64,000 bases of DNA, taken from an uncultured Pseudoflavonifractor sp. (lineage in GTDB: Bacteria; Bacillota; Clostridia; Oscillospirales; Oscillospiraceae). A model generated the notes under the pieces. It was not told the origin of the DNA. It saw only the letters and a program-made list of their open reading frames with translations, and did not search any database. Location of the stretch: NCBI RefSeq assembly GCF_944387275.1, contig NZ_CALXEG010000006.1, positions 18,837 through 82,836 of the forward strand. Direction: 5' to 3'. Of this stretch, positions 34,862 to 43,369 are shown in pieces. Made by a program: the position numbers and the translations under genes. The first letter of the stretch is position 1. Each line of letters opens with the position of its first letter.

Positions 34862-35886
34862 AGCTGGCCATGGCCGCCTTCACCGCCCGTGGGGCGGCGC
34901 TGGGGAAGCGGCTGGCGGCGGCCCTGGCGGCGGAGGGGGAGGATTGCTCCCTGTCCGTCCCCGCCCGACTGGCCCCGGCGCTGGACCTGCCCGCCATGGA
35001 CAGCCTGGCGGACTGGACGGCCCGGGAGTTTGCCCGGGCGGACGGCCTGATCTTCGTGGGGGCCTGCGGCATTGCCGTTCGGGCCATCGCGCCCTATGTG
35101 AAGGATAAGCTCACCGACCCCGCCGTGGCGGCGGTGGACGAGGCGGGGCGCTGGGTGGTGCCTCTCCTGTCCGGCCACGTGGGGGGCGCCAACGACCTGG
35201 CCCGGCGCATCGCCGCCCTCACCGGCGGACAGGCGGCGGTCTCCACCGCCACCGACGTCAACGGCCTTTTCGCCGTGGACCAGTGGGCCGCCCGGCAGGG
35301 CTTCGCCATTGAGGACAGAACGGCCGCCAAGGCGGTCTCCGCCGCCCTGCTGGACGGGGAAGCTGTGGGCTTTGTAAGCGATTTCCCGGTGGACGGCGCC
35401 CTGCCCAAGGGCGTGACGGCGGGAGGGGCGAATATCGGCTTTTCCGTCACCGTAAAGACGGCCCCGCTGCCCTTTGAGACCGGCCTGCGGCTGGTGCCCC
35501 GAGCGCTTCGGCTGGGCATCGGCTGCCGTCGGGGCATGGCCGAGGAGACCATCGCCGCCGCCGTGGACGCGGCCCTGGCGGAACACGGGCTTTCCACAAA
35601 AGCGGTGGCCGGAGTGGGCACCATCGACCTGAAGAAGGACGAGGCCGGATTGATTGCCTTCTGCGACCACCGGGGCTGGCCCCTGCGCTGTTACAGCGCG
35701 GAGGAACTGCTCCGGGCGGAGGGGGAGTTCACTCCTTCCGACTTCGTGAAGGGAGTCACCGGAGTGGACAACGTGTGTGAGCGGGCCGCCGTGCTGGACG
35801 GCGGACAGCTGGTCATCCGCAAACGGGCGGCCGATGGCGTCACCGTGGCGGCGGCCCTGCTGCCTCTGCGGGTGACCTTTGAATAA
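34858..35886 (+). CDS. cbiG: cobalt-precorrin-5A hydrolase CbiG
   Basis: 342 residues. Opens the delta-lactone of cobalt-precorrin-5A and releases acetaldehyde. The N-terminal/central domain carries GACGIAVRAIAPYVKDKL and the LLSGHVGGANDLARRIA segment (near 100-118). The C-terminal CbiG domain (about 210-340) contains LGIGCRRGMAEETI and GVGTIDLKKDEAGL. It overlaps cbiF by four bases. Confidence 0.93.
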   Translation: MKLAMAAFTARGAALGKRLAAALAAEGEDCSLSVPARLAPALDLPAMDSLADWTAREFARADGLIFVGACGIAVRAIAPYVKDKLTDPAVAAVDEAGRWVVPLLSGHVGGANDLARRIAALTGGQAAVSTATDVNGLFAVDQWAARQGFAIEDRTAAKAVSAALLDGEAVGFVSDFPVDGALPKGVTAGGANIGFSVTVKTAPLPFETGLRLVPRALRLGIGCRRGMAEETIAAAVDAALAEHGLSTKAVAGVGTIDLKKDEAGLIAFCDHRGWPLRCYSAEELLRAEGEFTPSDFVKGVTGVDNVCERAAVLDGGQLVIRKRAADGVTVAAALLPLRVTFE

Positions 35887-35928
35887 GAAGAAAATACCGC
35901 GCCTCAGGGCGCGTATGGAGGTTTTTGG

Positions 35929-36672
35929 ATGAAAGTGACCGTAATCGGTCTGGGCCCCGGCGCGGGCGCCGACCTGACCGGCCGGGCCAGAGAGGCCCTG
36001 GCCGCCTGCGACCTGGTGGTGGGCTACACCGCCTATGTGGCCCTGATCAAGGACGAGTTCCCCGACAAGGAGTACCGCTCCACCGGCATGCGCAAGGAAG
36101 TGGACCGGTGCCGGGCGGCGGTGGAGGCCGCCGTGGAGGGCCACGACGTGGCCATGGTGTGCTCCGGCGACTCGGGCGTGTACGGCATGGCGGGGCTCAT
36201 CTATGAGGTGGCCCAGGACTATCCGCCGGTGGACATTGAGGTGGTGCCCGGCATCACCGCCGCCTGCGGCGGCGCCGCCGTGCTGGGTGCGCCTCTGACC
36301 CACGACTTTGCAGTGGTGTCCCTGTCTGACCTGCTCACCCCCTGGGAGCTCATCGAGAAGCGGCTCACCTGCGCCGCTGAGGCGGACTTTGTCCTGTGTA
36401 TCTACAACCCCATGAGCCACAGCCGTCCCGACCACCTGCGCCGGGCCTGCGACATCCTGCTGAAGGTGAAGGACCCCGGCACGGTGTGCGGCTGGGTGCG
36501 CAACATCGGCCGTGAGGGCGAGGAGTGCAAGCTCCTGACCCTGGCGGAGCTGAGAGACGAGAAGGTGGACATGTTCACCACTGTGTTTGTGGGCAGCAGC
36601 GCCACCATGAACCTGAACGGCAAGATGGTCACACCCCGTGGCTACCGGGGCGTGGGCTCCCGGGAGGCGTAA
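35929..36672 (+). CDS. cbiH: cobalt-precorrin-3B (C17)-methyltransferase CbiH
   Basis: 247 residues, TP_methylase fold. It carries out C17 methylation and ring contraction. Key segments are IGLGPGAGADLTGRAREAL, VCSGDSGVYGMAGLIYEVAQ (near 82), PGITAACGGAAVLGAPLTHD (near 108) and SDLLTPWELIEKRL. AGGAGG-like GGAGG precedes the ATG. It lies 42 bp after cbiG. Confidence 0.93.
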   Translation: MKVTVIGLGPGAGADLTGRAREALAACDLVVGYTAYVALIKDEFPDKEYRSTGMRKEVDRCRAAVEAAVEGHDVAMVCSGDSGVYGMAGLIYEVAQDYPPVDIEVVPGITAACGGAAVLGAPLTHDFAVVSLSDLLTPWELIEKRLTCAAEADFVLCIYNPMSHSRPDHLRRACDILLKVKDPGTVCGWVRNIGREGEECKLLTLAELRDEKVDMFTTVFVGSSATMNLNGKMVTPRGYRGVGSREA

Positions 36673-36699
36673 GCAGCTCGGGCATAAGGAGGAAAAAGC

Positions 36700-37446
36700 G
36701 TGGAAATTCTGCTCTTCGGCGGCACCACCGAGGGCCGCCAGCTGGCTGAATGGCTGGCAGAGGCGGGACAGCGGGTGACCTACTGCGCGGCCACCGAGTA
36801 CGGCGGCGCCCTGGCCCCGGAAAGCGCGGGCGTCACGGTCCACACCGGACGGCTGGATCAGGCGGGCATGGCCGCCCTGCTGGCGGCGGGCACCTTTGAC
36901 TACGCGGTGGACGCCACCCACCCCTACGCCCCACAGGTCAGCGCCAATCTGAGGGCGGCGGCCGGGGAGGCGGAGGTGCCCTATCTCCGCCTGCTGCGGG
37001 AGGGTCCGCCGGAGGACGAGGGCTGGCTCCACGCACCCGACGCACCCTCCGCAGCCGGGATGCTGCTGGGCATGGAGGGCAACATCCTCCTCACCACCGG
37101 CAGCAAGGAGCTGGACTGCTACGCTGTGACGGGCCTGCGGGAGCGGGTATTTCCCCGGGTGCTGCCCAGCCCCGATTCGCTGAACCGGTGCCTGGAGCTG
37201 GGGTTCCCCCCGGCCCATATCATCTGCATGCAGGGGCCCTTTTCCCGGGCCCTCAACGCCGCCATGGCAGAGCAGCTGAACATCAGGGTGATGGTCACCA
37301 AGGCCAGTGGAGGGACGGGCGGCTTCTGGGATAAGGCCGCCGCCGCCCGGGACGTGGGAGCGGCCCTGCTGGTCATCGACCGCCCCTGCCGGGAGACCGG
37401 ATTGAGCCTGGAAGAGATGAAGGCATTTCTGACCCGGGCATTTTGA
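36700..37446 (+). CDS. cbiJ: cobalt-precorrin-6A reductase CbiJ
   Basis: 248 residues from a GTG start with AAGGAGG upstream. NADPH-dependent reduction of the corrin macrocycle. The N-terminal nucleotide-binding LLFGGTTEGRQLAEWLAEAG and DATHPYAPQVSANLRAA (near 70) are family hallmarks, as is MVTKASGGTGGFWDKAAAAR near the C-terminus. Confidence 0.92.
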   Translation: MEILLFGGTTEGRQLAEWLAEAGQRVTYCAATEYGGALAPESAGVTVHTGRLDQAGMAALLAAGTFDYAVDATHPYAPQVSANLRAAAGEAEVPYLRLLREGPPEDEGWLHAPDAPSAAGMLLGMEGNILLTTGSKELDCYAVTGLRERVFPRVLPSPDSLNRCLELGFPPAHIICMQGPFSRALNAAMAEQLNIRVMVTKASGGTGGFWDKAAAARDVGAALLVIDRPCRETGLSLEEMKAFLTRAF

Positions 37447-37472
37447 TGGAGAGATAAAGGAGAGAAACGACC

Positions 37473-38687
37473 ATGAAAAGCCCGGTTTATCTGATCGGCG
37501 TAGGCATGGGGGACAGTGGGACCCTGACTGCCGACGCCGCCGACGCCATTGACGCCTGCGACCTGCTCATCGGTGCGCCCCGTCTGCTGGAGCCCTGGCG
37601 GGACAAGGGGAAGGAGACGGAGGCCATCATCCCCGCCCAGGACATCGCCGACTGTATCCTCAGCCAGGATAACCGCTGTACCGTAGGCGTGCTGCTGTCC
37701 GGCGACGTGGGCTTTTACAGCGGGGCCAAGAACCTCTACCCCCTCCTGGAGGAGGAGCGGGAGGTCATCGCCATCCCCGGCATCAGCAGCCTGGTGTACT
37801 TCTGCGCCCGCATCCACACCGCCTGGCAGGACGTCCACCTGGTCAGCGCCCATGGCCGCAGCTGCGACGCGGCCGCCGAGATGAGCCGCAATGCCAAGAC
37901 CTTCTTCCTCACCGGCGGGGACAACGGCCCGGCGGAGCTGTGCGCCCGCCTGCGGGACCGTGGCCTGGGCCAGGTAAAGGTGTGGGTGGGGGAGCGGCTG
38001 TCCTATGAGGACGAGCGGGTTACCTACGGCACCGCCCAGGAGCTGGCCGAGGACGAGTTCGACCCCCTGGCCGTGATGCTGGCGGTCAACCCCAGCCCCG
38101 AGCGGGGCAGGGCCTACATCCCCACCCTCACCGACGAGGACTTTATCCGCGGGGACGTGCCCATGACCAAGGAGGAGGTTCGGGCCCTGGCCCTGGTCAA
38201 GCTCCGCCTGGAGCCGGGACAGAAGGTGTGGGACGTGGGCGCGGGCACCGGCTCGGTGTCAGTGGAATGCGCCCGGTCCATCCCGGACGGCGACGTGTTT
38301 GCCATTGAGAAAAAGCAGGAGGCCCTGGAGCTCCTGTCCAAGAACAAAGCCAAATTCGGCGTGTCCAACCTCCACCTGGTGGCCGGAGAGGCCCCCGGGG
38401 CCCTGGAGGGCCTGCCCATCCCCGACCGGGTGTTCCTGGGCGGCACCTCGGGCAGCCTGGGAGAGATCCTGGGCATCGTGTTCCGCAAGAACCCCGCCGC
38501 CCGGGTGGTGGCCGCCGCCATCACCCTGGAGACTCTGGGGGAGGCCATGCGATGCTTTGAGGGCATGGGCCTGGCCAATGTGGAGATCACCCAGATCTCC
38601 GTCAGCAAGGCCAGAACCGTGGGCCCCTACCACATGATGAACGCCCAGAACCCGGTGTGGCTCATCTCCGGGGAGGGACAGGGATGA
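37473..38687 (+). CDS. cbiET: CbiE-CbiT fusion: precorrin-7 C5- and precorrin-6B C15-methyltransferase/decarboxylase
   Basis: 404 residues in two enzymes. Residues 1-205 are a TP_methylase (CbiE) with VYLIGVGMGDSGTLTADAAD and LSGDVGFYSGAKNLYPLLEE. Residues about 215-404 are a Rossmann SAM methyltransferase (CbiT) with RGDVPMTKEEVRALALVKL, VWDVGAGTGSVSVECARSI and FLGGTSGSLGEIL. This matches CobL organisation. The stop overlaps the cbiA start (ATGA). Confidence 0.94.
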   Translation: MKSPVYLIGVGMGDSGTLTADAADAIDACDLLIGAPRLLEPWRDKGKETEAIIPAQDIADCILSQDNRCTVGVLLSGDVGFYSGAKNLYPLLEEEREVIAIPGISSLVYFCARIHTAWQDVHLVSAHGRSCDAAAEMSRNAKTFFLTGGDNGPAELCARLRDRGLGQVKVWVGERLSYEDERVTYGTAQELAEDEFDPLAVMLAVNPSPERGRAYIPTLTDEDFIRGDVPMTKEEVRALALVKLRLEPGQKVWDVGAGTGSVSVECARSIPDGDVFAIEKKQEALELLSKNKAKFGVSNLHLVAGEAPGALEGLPIPDRVFLGGTSGSLGEILGIVFRKNPAARVVAAAITLETLGEAMRCFEGMGLANVEITQISVSKARTVGPYHMMNAQNPVWLISGEGQG

Positions 38688-40060
38688 GCGGCGGGGCGCT
38701 GCCCCGGCTCCTGCTCTGCGCCCTGGCAAGCGGCGGCGGAAAGACCACCGTCACCTGCGCCATTCTCCAGGCCCTGGTGAACCGGGGGCTGGCCCCCGCG
38801 TCCTTCAAGTGCGGCCCGGACTACATCGACCCCATGTTCCACAGCGAGATCATCGGGGCCAAGAGCCGCAACCTGGACCTGTTCTTCTGCGGGGAGAACT
38901 TGGCACGCCAGCTCCTGTGGGAGAACGGCCGGGACTGCGGCGTGTCGGTCATTGAGGGGGTCATGGGGTACTACGACGGCGTGGCCATGGGTACACAGGC
39001 CAGCGCCTACCACCTGGCTCAGGCCACCGTGACCCCCGCCGTGCTGGTGCTGGACGGCCGGGGCATGGGGCTGTCGGCAGCGGCGGCGGTGAAGGGTATC
39101 AGGGACTTCCGAGCCGACAGCGGTATCGCCGGGGTGATCCTCAACCGGATCTCCCCCATGCTCTACCCACGGCTGCGGGACGCCATCCAGGGGGAAACAG
39201 GTGTAAAGGCATATGGCTTTCTCCCAGAACGGAAGGACTGTGCCCTGGAGAGCCGCCACCTGGGCCTGGTCACCGCAGCAGAGGTGGCCAACCTGAGGGG
39301 GAAGCTGTCCGCCCTGGCCGCCCAGGCCGAGGAGACGGTGGATCTGGACGGCCTGCTGGCTTTGGCCAAGTCCGCCCCCGCGCTGGAGTTTGAGGCGGCG
39401 CCTCTTCCGCCCCCGGTGCCCGGCAGACCCCGCATCGCGGTGGCGAAGGACAAGGCCTTCTGCTTCTACTACGCCGACGGACTGGACGCCCTGGAGCGGC
39501 TGGGGGCGGAGCTGGTACCCTTCTCCCCCCTGGAGGACAAGAAGCTGCCCGAGGGCAGCTCCGGCCTCTACCTTGGGGGCGGCTACCCGGAGATTTTTGC
39601 CGGAGAGCTGGCCCGAAATACCGAGATGCTGGAGGCGATCCGCTCCGCCGTGGCGGGCGGTATGCCCACCGTGGCCGAGTGCGGCGGATTCCTCTATCTA
39701 CATGAGCACTTGCAGGACAGCGAGGGCGTGGACCAGCCGCTGGTCGGGGTGTTCTCCTGGTCGGCCCGCAACACCGGAAAGCTGGGCCGCTTTGGATATG
39801 TGACCCTGACGGCTCAGAAGGACGGCCTGCTCTGCCGGGCGGGGGAGGGCTTCCCCGCCCACGAGTTCCACTACTGGGATAGTGAGCGGCCGGGCGCGGA
39901 TCTCCACGCCCAGAAGCCCGGCAGCAGCCGGAGCTGGGACTGCGCCTGGCACACACCCACCCTATACGCCGGATTTCCCCATTTTCATTTCCGCGCCTGC
40001 CTCGAGGCGGCCTGCCGCTTCGTGTCGGCATGCGCCAGATATCAGGAGGAGCGTGTATGA
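38684..40060 (+). CDS. cbiA: cobyrinate a,c-diamide synthase CbiA
   Basis: 458 residues. ATP- and glutamine-dependent amidation of side chains a and c. The N-terminal P-loop-like domain has LLLCALASGGGKTTVTCAIL and FKCGPDYIDPMFHS. The C-terminal amidotransferase has the nucleophile Cys in AECGGFLYLHEHL (near 333) and a His in AHEFHYWDSE. It overlaps neighbours on both sides by four bases. Confidence 0.94.
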   Translation: MSGGALPRLLLCALASGGGKTTVTCAILQALVNRGLAPASFKCGPDYIDPMFHSEIIGAKSRNLDLFFCGENLARQLLWENGRDCGVSVIEGVMGYYDGVAMGTQASAYHLAQATVTPAVLVLDGRGMGLSAAAAVKGIRDFRADSGIAGVILNRISPMLYPRLRDAIQGETGVKAYGFLPERKDCALESRHLGLVTAAEVANLRGKLSALAAQAEETVDLDGLLALAKSAPALEFEAAPLPPPVPGRPRIAVAKDKAFCFYYADGLDALERLGAELVPFSPLEDKKLPEGSSGLYLGGGYPEIFAGELARNTEMLEAIRSAVAGGMPTVAECGGFLYLHEHLQDSEGVDQPLVGVFSWSARNTGKLGRFGYVTLTAQKDGLLCRAGEGFPAHEFHYWDSERPGADLHAQKPGSSRSWDCAWHTPTLYAGFPHFHFRACLEAACRFVSACARYQEERV

Positions 40061-41118
40061 GCATTCTGGAGGAGACACTTGCAGCCATTGTCCCTGCCGA
40101 TCAGGCGGCCATGGACGCCGCCTGGCAGCGCTGGGATTCCATCGCCAAGCCCCTGCGCAGCCTGGGCCTGCTGGAGGAGGCGGTGGTCCGCATCGCCGGT
40201 ATGACCGGTACGCCCGCCGTGAAGCTGGGCAAGCGGGCCGTCATCGCCATGTGCGCTGACAACGGCGTGGTGGCCCAGGGGGTAACCCAGACCGGCCAGG
40301 AGGTGACCGCCATCGTCACCGAGAACATGTCCAGCGGCGACACCAGCGTTTGCCACATGGCGGCCGCCGCCGGGGCGGAGGTCATCCCCGTGGACATCGG
40401 CGTGGCCCGTCCGGTGGTGGGGGAGCGCATCCGCCAGTACAATATCCGCCGGGGCACCGCCGACATGACCCAGGGCCCGGCCATGACCCGGGAAGAGGCG
40501 GTCAAAGCGGTGGAGACCGGCATAAAGCTGGTGCGGGAGCTGAAGGACAAGGGCTACGGCCTCATCGGCACCGGCGAGATGGGCATCGGCAACACCACCA
40601 CCTCCAGCGCGCTGGTCTCCGTGTTCCTGAACTGCCCCCCCGAGCAGGTGACGGGCCGGGGTGCGGGTCTATCCAGCGAGGGCCTGGGGCGGAAGATCAG
40701 GGCCATTGAGACCGCCATCCAGCTCAACCACCCAACGCCCACTGACCCCATCGACGTGCTGAGCAAGATGGGCGGACTGGATCTGGCCGGGCTGTGCGGC
40801 GTGTTCCTGGGGGGCGCGGCCTGCCACATCCCCGTGCTGGTGGACGGCTTCATCTCCTCCGCAGCGGCCCTCACCGCCGCCCGGCTGTGTCCCACCGCGG
40901 TGGACTACATGCTGGGCAGCCACGCATCCAACGAGCCCGCCGGGCGCATGGTGCTGGAGGAACTGGGCCTGAAGCCCTTCCTCTACGCCAACATGTGCCT
41001 GGGCGAGGGCACCGGCGCGGCGGCGGTCATGCCCCTGCTGGACATGGCCCTGGCGGTGTACGACGGCATGACCACCTTTGCCGACGAACAGATCGAGGCG
41101 TACCAGCCCCTGACCTGA
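40057..41118 (+). CDS. cobT: nicotinate-nucleotide-dimethylbenzimidazole phosphoribosyltransferase CobT
   Basis: 353 residues. Activates the lower-ligand base to its alpha-riboside phosphate. Hallmarks are MCADNGVVAQGVTQTGQEVT (near 75), GTGEMGIGNTTTSSAL (near 172), LSSEGLGRKIRAIE, and the catalytic Glu in LGEGTGAAAVMPLLDMA (near 317). No DMB synthesis gene (bluB or bza) is present, so the base must come from elsewhere. CbiA and CobT overlap as ATGA. Confidence 0.94.
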   Translation: MSILEETLAAIVPADQAAMDAAWQRWDSIAKPLRSLGLLEEAVVRIAGMTGTPAVKLGKRAVIAMCADNGVVAQGVTQTGQEVTAIVTENMSSGDTSVCHMAAAAGAEVIPVDIGVARPVVGERIRQYNIRRGTADMTQGPAMTREEAVKAVETGIKLVRELKDKGYGLIGTGEMGIGNTTTSSALVSVFLNCPPEQVTGRGAGLSSEGLGRKIRAIETAIQLNHPTPTDPIDVLSKMGGLDLAGLCGVFLGGAACHIPVLVDGFISSAAALTAARLCPTAVDYMLGSHASNEPAGRMVLEELGLKPFLYANMCLGEGTGAAAVMPLLDMALAVYDGMTTFADEQIEAYQPLT

Positions 41119-41134
41119 GAGAAGAGGAAACCAT

Positions 41135-41653
41135 ATGCTGATTCTGGTCTCCGGCGGGAGCGGCAGCGGGAAGTCGGCCTTTGCCGAGGACCTGATCGTC
41201 TCCTCCGGTCTGGAAACAAAGATATACGTGGCCACCATGCAGGTGTGGGACGCCGAGGGCCAGGCCCGGGTGGACCGGCACCGGGCCATGCGGGCGGGCA
41301 AGGGCTTTGCCACGTTGGAGTGTCCGGCGAACCTGGAAGGGGCTGATGTGCCCGCCGGGTGCGCCCTGCTGCTGGAGGACCTGACCAATCTGGCGGCCAA
41401 CGAGTGGTTCGGCGGAGACCGCTCCGGCGCGGAGACGCGGGTGCTGGCCGGACTGAGCAGATTGAAGGACCGCACCGCCCTGACGGTGGTGGTGGCCAAC
41501 GAGCTGTTCTCCGACGGCATCCAATATGACAAGGAGACGGCGGACTATCTCTCCTGCCTGGCCCGGCTCAACCGGGCGGCGGCGGAGATGGCGGATCGGG
41601 TGTACGAGGTTGTGTGCGGCATCCCGGTGCGCTGGAAGGGGGAAGGGGAATGA
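41135..41653 (+). CDS. cobU: adenosylcobinamide kinase/guanylyltransferase CobU
   Basis: 172 residues. Phosphorylates and then guanylylates cobinamide. It has the P-loop VSGGSGSGKSAFAEDL, the GMP-linking His region VDRHRAMRAGKGFATLE (near 48) and a Walker-B-like LLLEDLTNLAANEWF (near 88). The usual NEVGxGxVP motif is replaced by NELFSDGIQ (near 125). A second, shorter CobU-like gene at 42417 retains that motif. Confidence 0.88.
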   Translation: MLILVSGGSGSGKSAFAEDLIVSSGLETKIYVATMQVWDAEGQARVDRHRAMRAGKGFATLECPANLEGADVPAGCALLLEDLTNLAANEWFGGDRSGAETRVLAGLSRLKDRTALTVVVANELFSDGIQYDKETADYLSCLARLNRAAAEMADRVYEVVCGIPVRWKGEGE

Positions 41654-42420
41654 GAAGCTTTTGGATCGCCCTGGCCATGTACTCCAAGCTGCCCGCCAAG
41701 CGGGTGGAGTGGGACAAGAAGAGCCTGTCCTGGGCCCTGTGCTGGTTCCCGGCAGTGGGCGTGGCGGCGGGGGCGCTGCTGTTTTTCTGGCTGTGGCTGG
41801 CCGGGATACTGGGTTTGGGGACCCCTCTGCGGGCGGCAGTGGCCCTGCTCATCCCCATCGCCGTCAGCGGCGGCATCCATGTGGACGGCTTCTGTGACAC
41901 CGCCGACGCCCTGGGCTCCCACCAGACTCGGGAGAAGAAGCTGGAGATCCTCAAGGACTCCCACACCGGCGCCTTTGCCGTGTTCTGCTGCGGGGTGTAT
42001 CTGATTCTCTTCTTCGCCGCCTGGTGCCAGGTGGAGACGGTATCTTTTGAGACCATGGGCGTTCTGGCCCTGATGCCGGTGCTGTCCCGCAGCCTGTCCG
42101 GCATTGCGGCGGTCACCATGCCCAACGCCCGGGGCAGCGGCCTGCTGGCCACCTTCACCGCGCCCATGGACCGGCAGAAGGCCCACGGCATACTGGTGGC
42201 GTGGATGTGCCTGTCCGGTATGGCCATGGTGGTGCTGGACCACTGGGCCGGCGGCGGTGCGGTGGCGGCGGCTGCCATCAGCTTTATCTACTACGATGTG
42301 ATGTCCAACCGGCAGTTCGGCGGCATCACCGGCGACCTGGAGGGCTTTTTCCTCCAGATATGCGAGTGCGCCATGGTGCTGGGGGCGGCCCTGGCCCAGC
42401 GGGTGGAGGTGCTGTTGTGA
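41650..42420 (+). CDS. cobS: adenosylcobinamide-GDP ribazoletransferase CobS
   Basis: 256 residues, about six membrane helices. Joins adenosylcobinamide-GDP with alpha-ribazole (phosphate) to form the complete corrinoid. The acidic catalytic motif is visible in GGIHVDGFCDTADALGS (near 77-93), with SHTGAF nearby. It is coupled to cobU (ATGA) and to the next gene (GTGA). Confidence 0.94.
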   Translation: MRSFWIALAMYSKLPAKRVEWDKKSLSWALCWFPAVGVAAGALLFFWLWLAGILGLGTPLRAAVALLIPIAVSGGIHVDGFCDTADALGSHQTREKKLEILKDSHTGAFAVFCCGVYLILFFAAWCQVETVSFETMGVLALMPVLSRSLSGIAAVTMPNARGSGLLATFTAPMDRQKAHGILVAWMCLSGMAMVVLDHWAGGGAVAAAAISFIYYDVMSNRQFGGITGDLEGFFLQICECAMVLGAALAQRVEVLL

Positions 42421-42797
42421 GGCTGATCATCGGCGGTGCGGGCCAGGGAAAGCTGGACTACGCGCTGAAAAAGACGGGGGCGGACCCCGCCGCCGTGGCC
42501 CTTGACCCGGCCCAGGCGGCGGACAAGGCCATCCTGTACCACCTGGAGGCCTGGGTGAAGGCCAACCCGGCGGCGGACCACCTCTCCGCGCTGGAAGAAC
42601 TGCTGGCGGTCAACCCCGGCGTTGTGATTCTCTGCGACGAGGTGGGCTGCGGCGTGGTGCCCATCGCCCGGGAGGAGCGGGCCTGGCGGGAGGCGGTGGG
42701 CCGTCTCTGCTGCGCCCTGGCCCGGCGGGCGGACGCCGTGGAGCGGATGTTCTGCGGCATTCCCATGACATTGAAGGGGGACTCGGTATGGAACTGA
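42417..42797 (+). CDS. short CobU-like protein (second cobinamide kinase/guanylyltransferase homologue)
   Basis: 126 residues from a GTG overlapping the cobS stop. The N-terminus has the P-loop RLIIGGAGQGKLDYAL. The C-terminus has the canonical CobU segment VVILCDEVGCGVVPIAREER and ends FCGIPMTLKG, like the CobU C-terminus. The middle part of CobU with the GMP-linked His and the Walker-B-like strand is missing. It may be a degenerate duplicate or a partner of the divergent CobU two genes upstream. Its tight coupling with cobS and cobC argues that it is translated. Confidence 0.8.
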   Translation: MRLIIGGAGQGKLDYALKKTGADPAAVALDPAQAADKAILYHLEAWVKANPAADHLSALEELLAVNPGVVILCDEVGCGVVPIAREERAWREAVGRLCCALARRADAVERMFCGIPMTLKGDSVWN

Positions 42798-43369
42798 TTC
42801 TGGTGCGCCACGGCATCACGCCGGGCAATCTGGAGCACCGCTTTGTGGGGCGGCTGGACCAGCCTCTGGCCCCGGAGGGGGAGGCGCTGGCCCGTGAGGT
42901 GGCCCCCACCCTGCCGCCGGTGGAGCACATCTACCGCAGCCCTCTGCTCCGCTGCCGCCAGACGGCGGATATCCTGTGGCCCGGCGTGGCGCAGACCGTG
43001 GTGGACGACCTGAAGGAGACCGACTTCGGCCCCTACGAGGGCAAGTGCCACGCCGAGCTGGACGGGGACCCGGTGTACCAGCGGTGGCTCAACGGGGAGC
43101 TGGAGATCGGCGAGCCCATTGAGAACTGCAACCGGCGGGCAGCGCAGGCCCTCCGGGAGATCGCCGCCGACGTGGCCGCCAAGGGGTATCAGACGGCGGG
43201 CGTGGTGGCCCACGGGGGCATCTTTATGAGCATGCTCTCCCAGTTCGGCCTGCCGGAGCGGTCCTACTACGACTGGATGCTGCCCAATTGCAGCGGCTAC
43301 CGGGCTCAGCTGGAGACCGACCCCCTGGCCCTGCGGGTCTTTGCCGCCGTGGGGAGGGCCAAGCTATGA
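42788..43369 (+). CDS. cobC: histidine phosphatase, probable alpha-ribazole phosphatase CobC
   Basis: 193 residues. The phosphoglycerate-mutase-like fold begins MELILVRHGITPGNLE, with the phospho-accepting His in RHG. Also visible are YRSPLLRCRQTADIL (near 50), DLKETDFGPYEG (near 75) and VVAHGGIFMSML (near 138). In this context it should remove the phosphate from alpha-ribazole phosphate or from cobalamin phosphate. It overlaps both neighbours. Confidence 0.88.
   Translation: MELILVRHGITPGNLEHRFVGRLDQPLAPEGEALAREVAPTLPPVEHIYRSPLLRCRQTADILWPGVAQTVVDDLKETDFGPYEGKCHAELDGDPVYQRWLNGELEIGEPIENCNRRAAQALREIAADVAAKGYQTAGVVAHGGIFMSMLSQFGLPERSYYDWMLPNCSGYRAQLETDPLALRVFAAVGRAKL

Noticed and set aside
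34813..37218. A minus-strand open frame of about 800 codons opposite cbiG-cbiH-cbiJ
   Set aside because: A shadow of the cobalamin genes with no recognisable motif or start signal.
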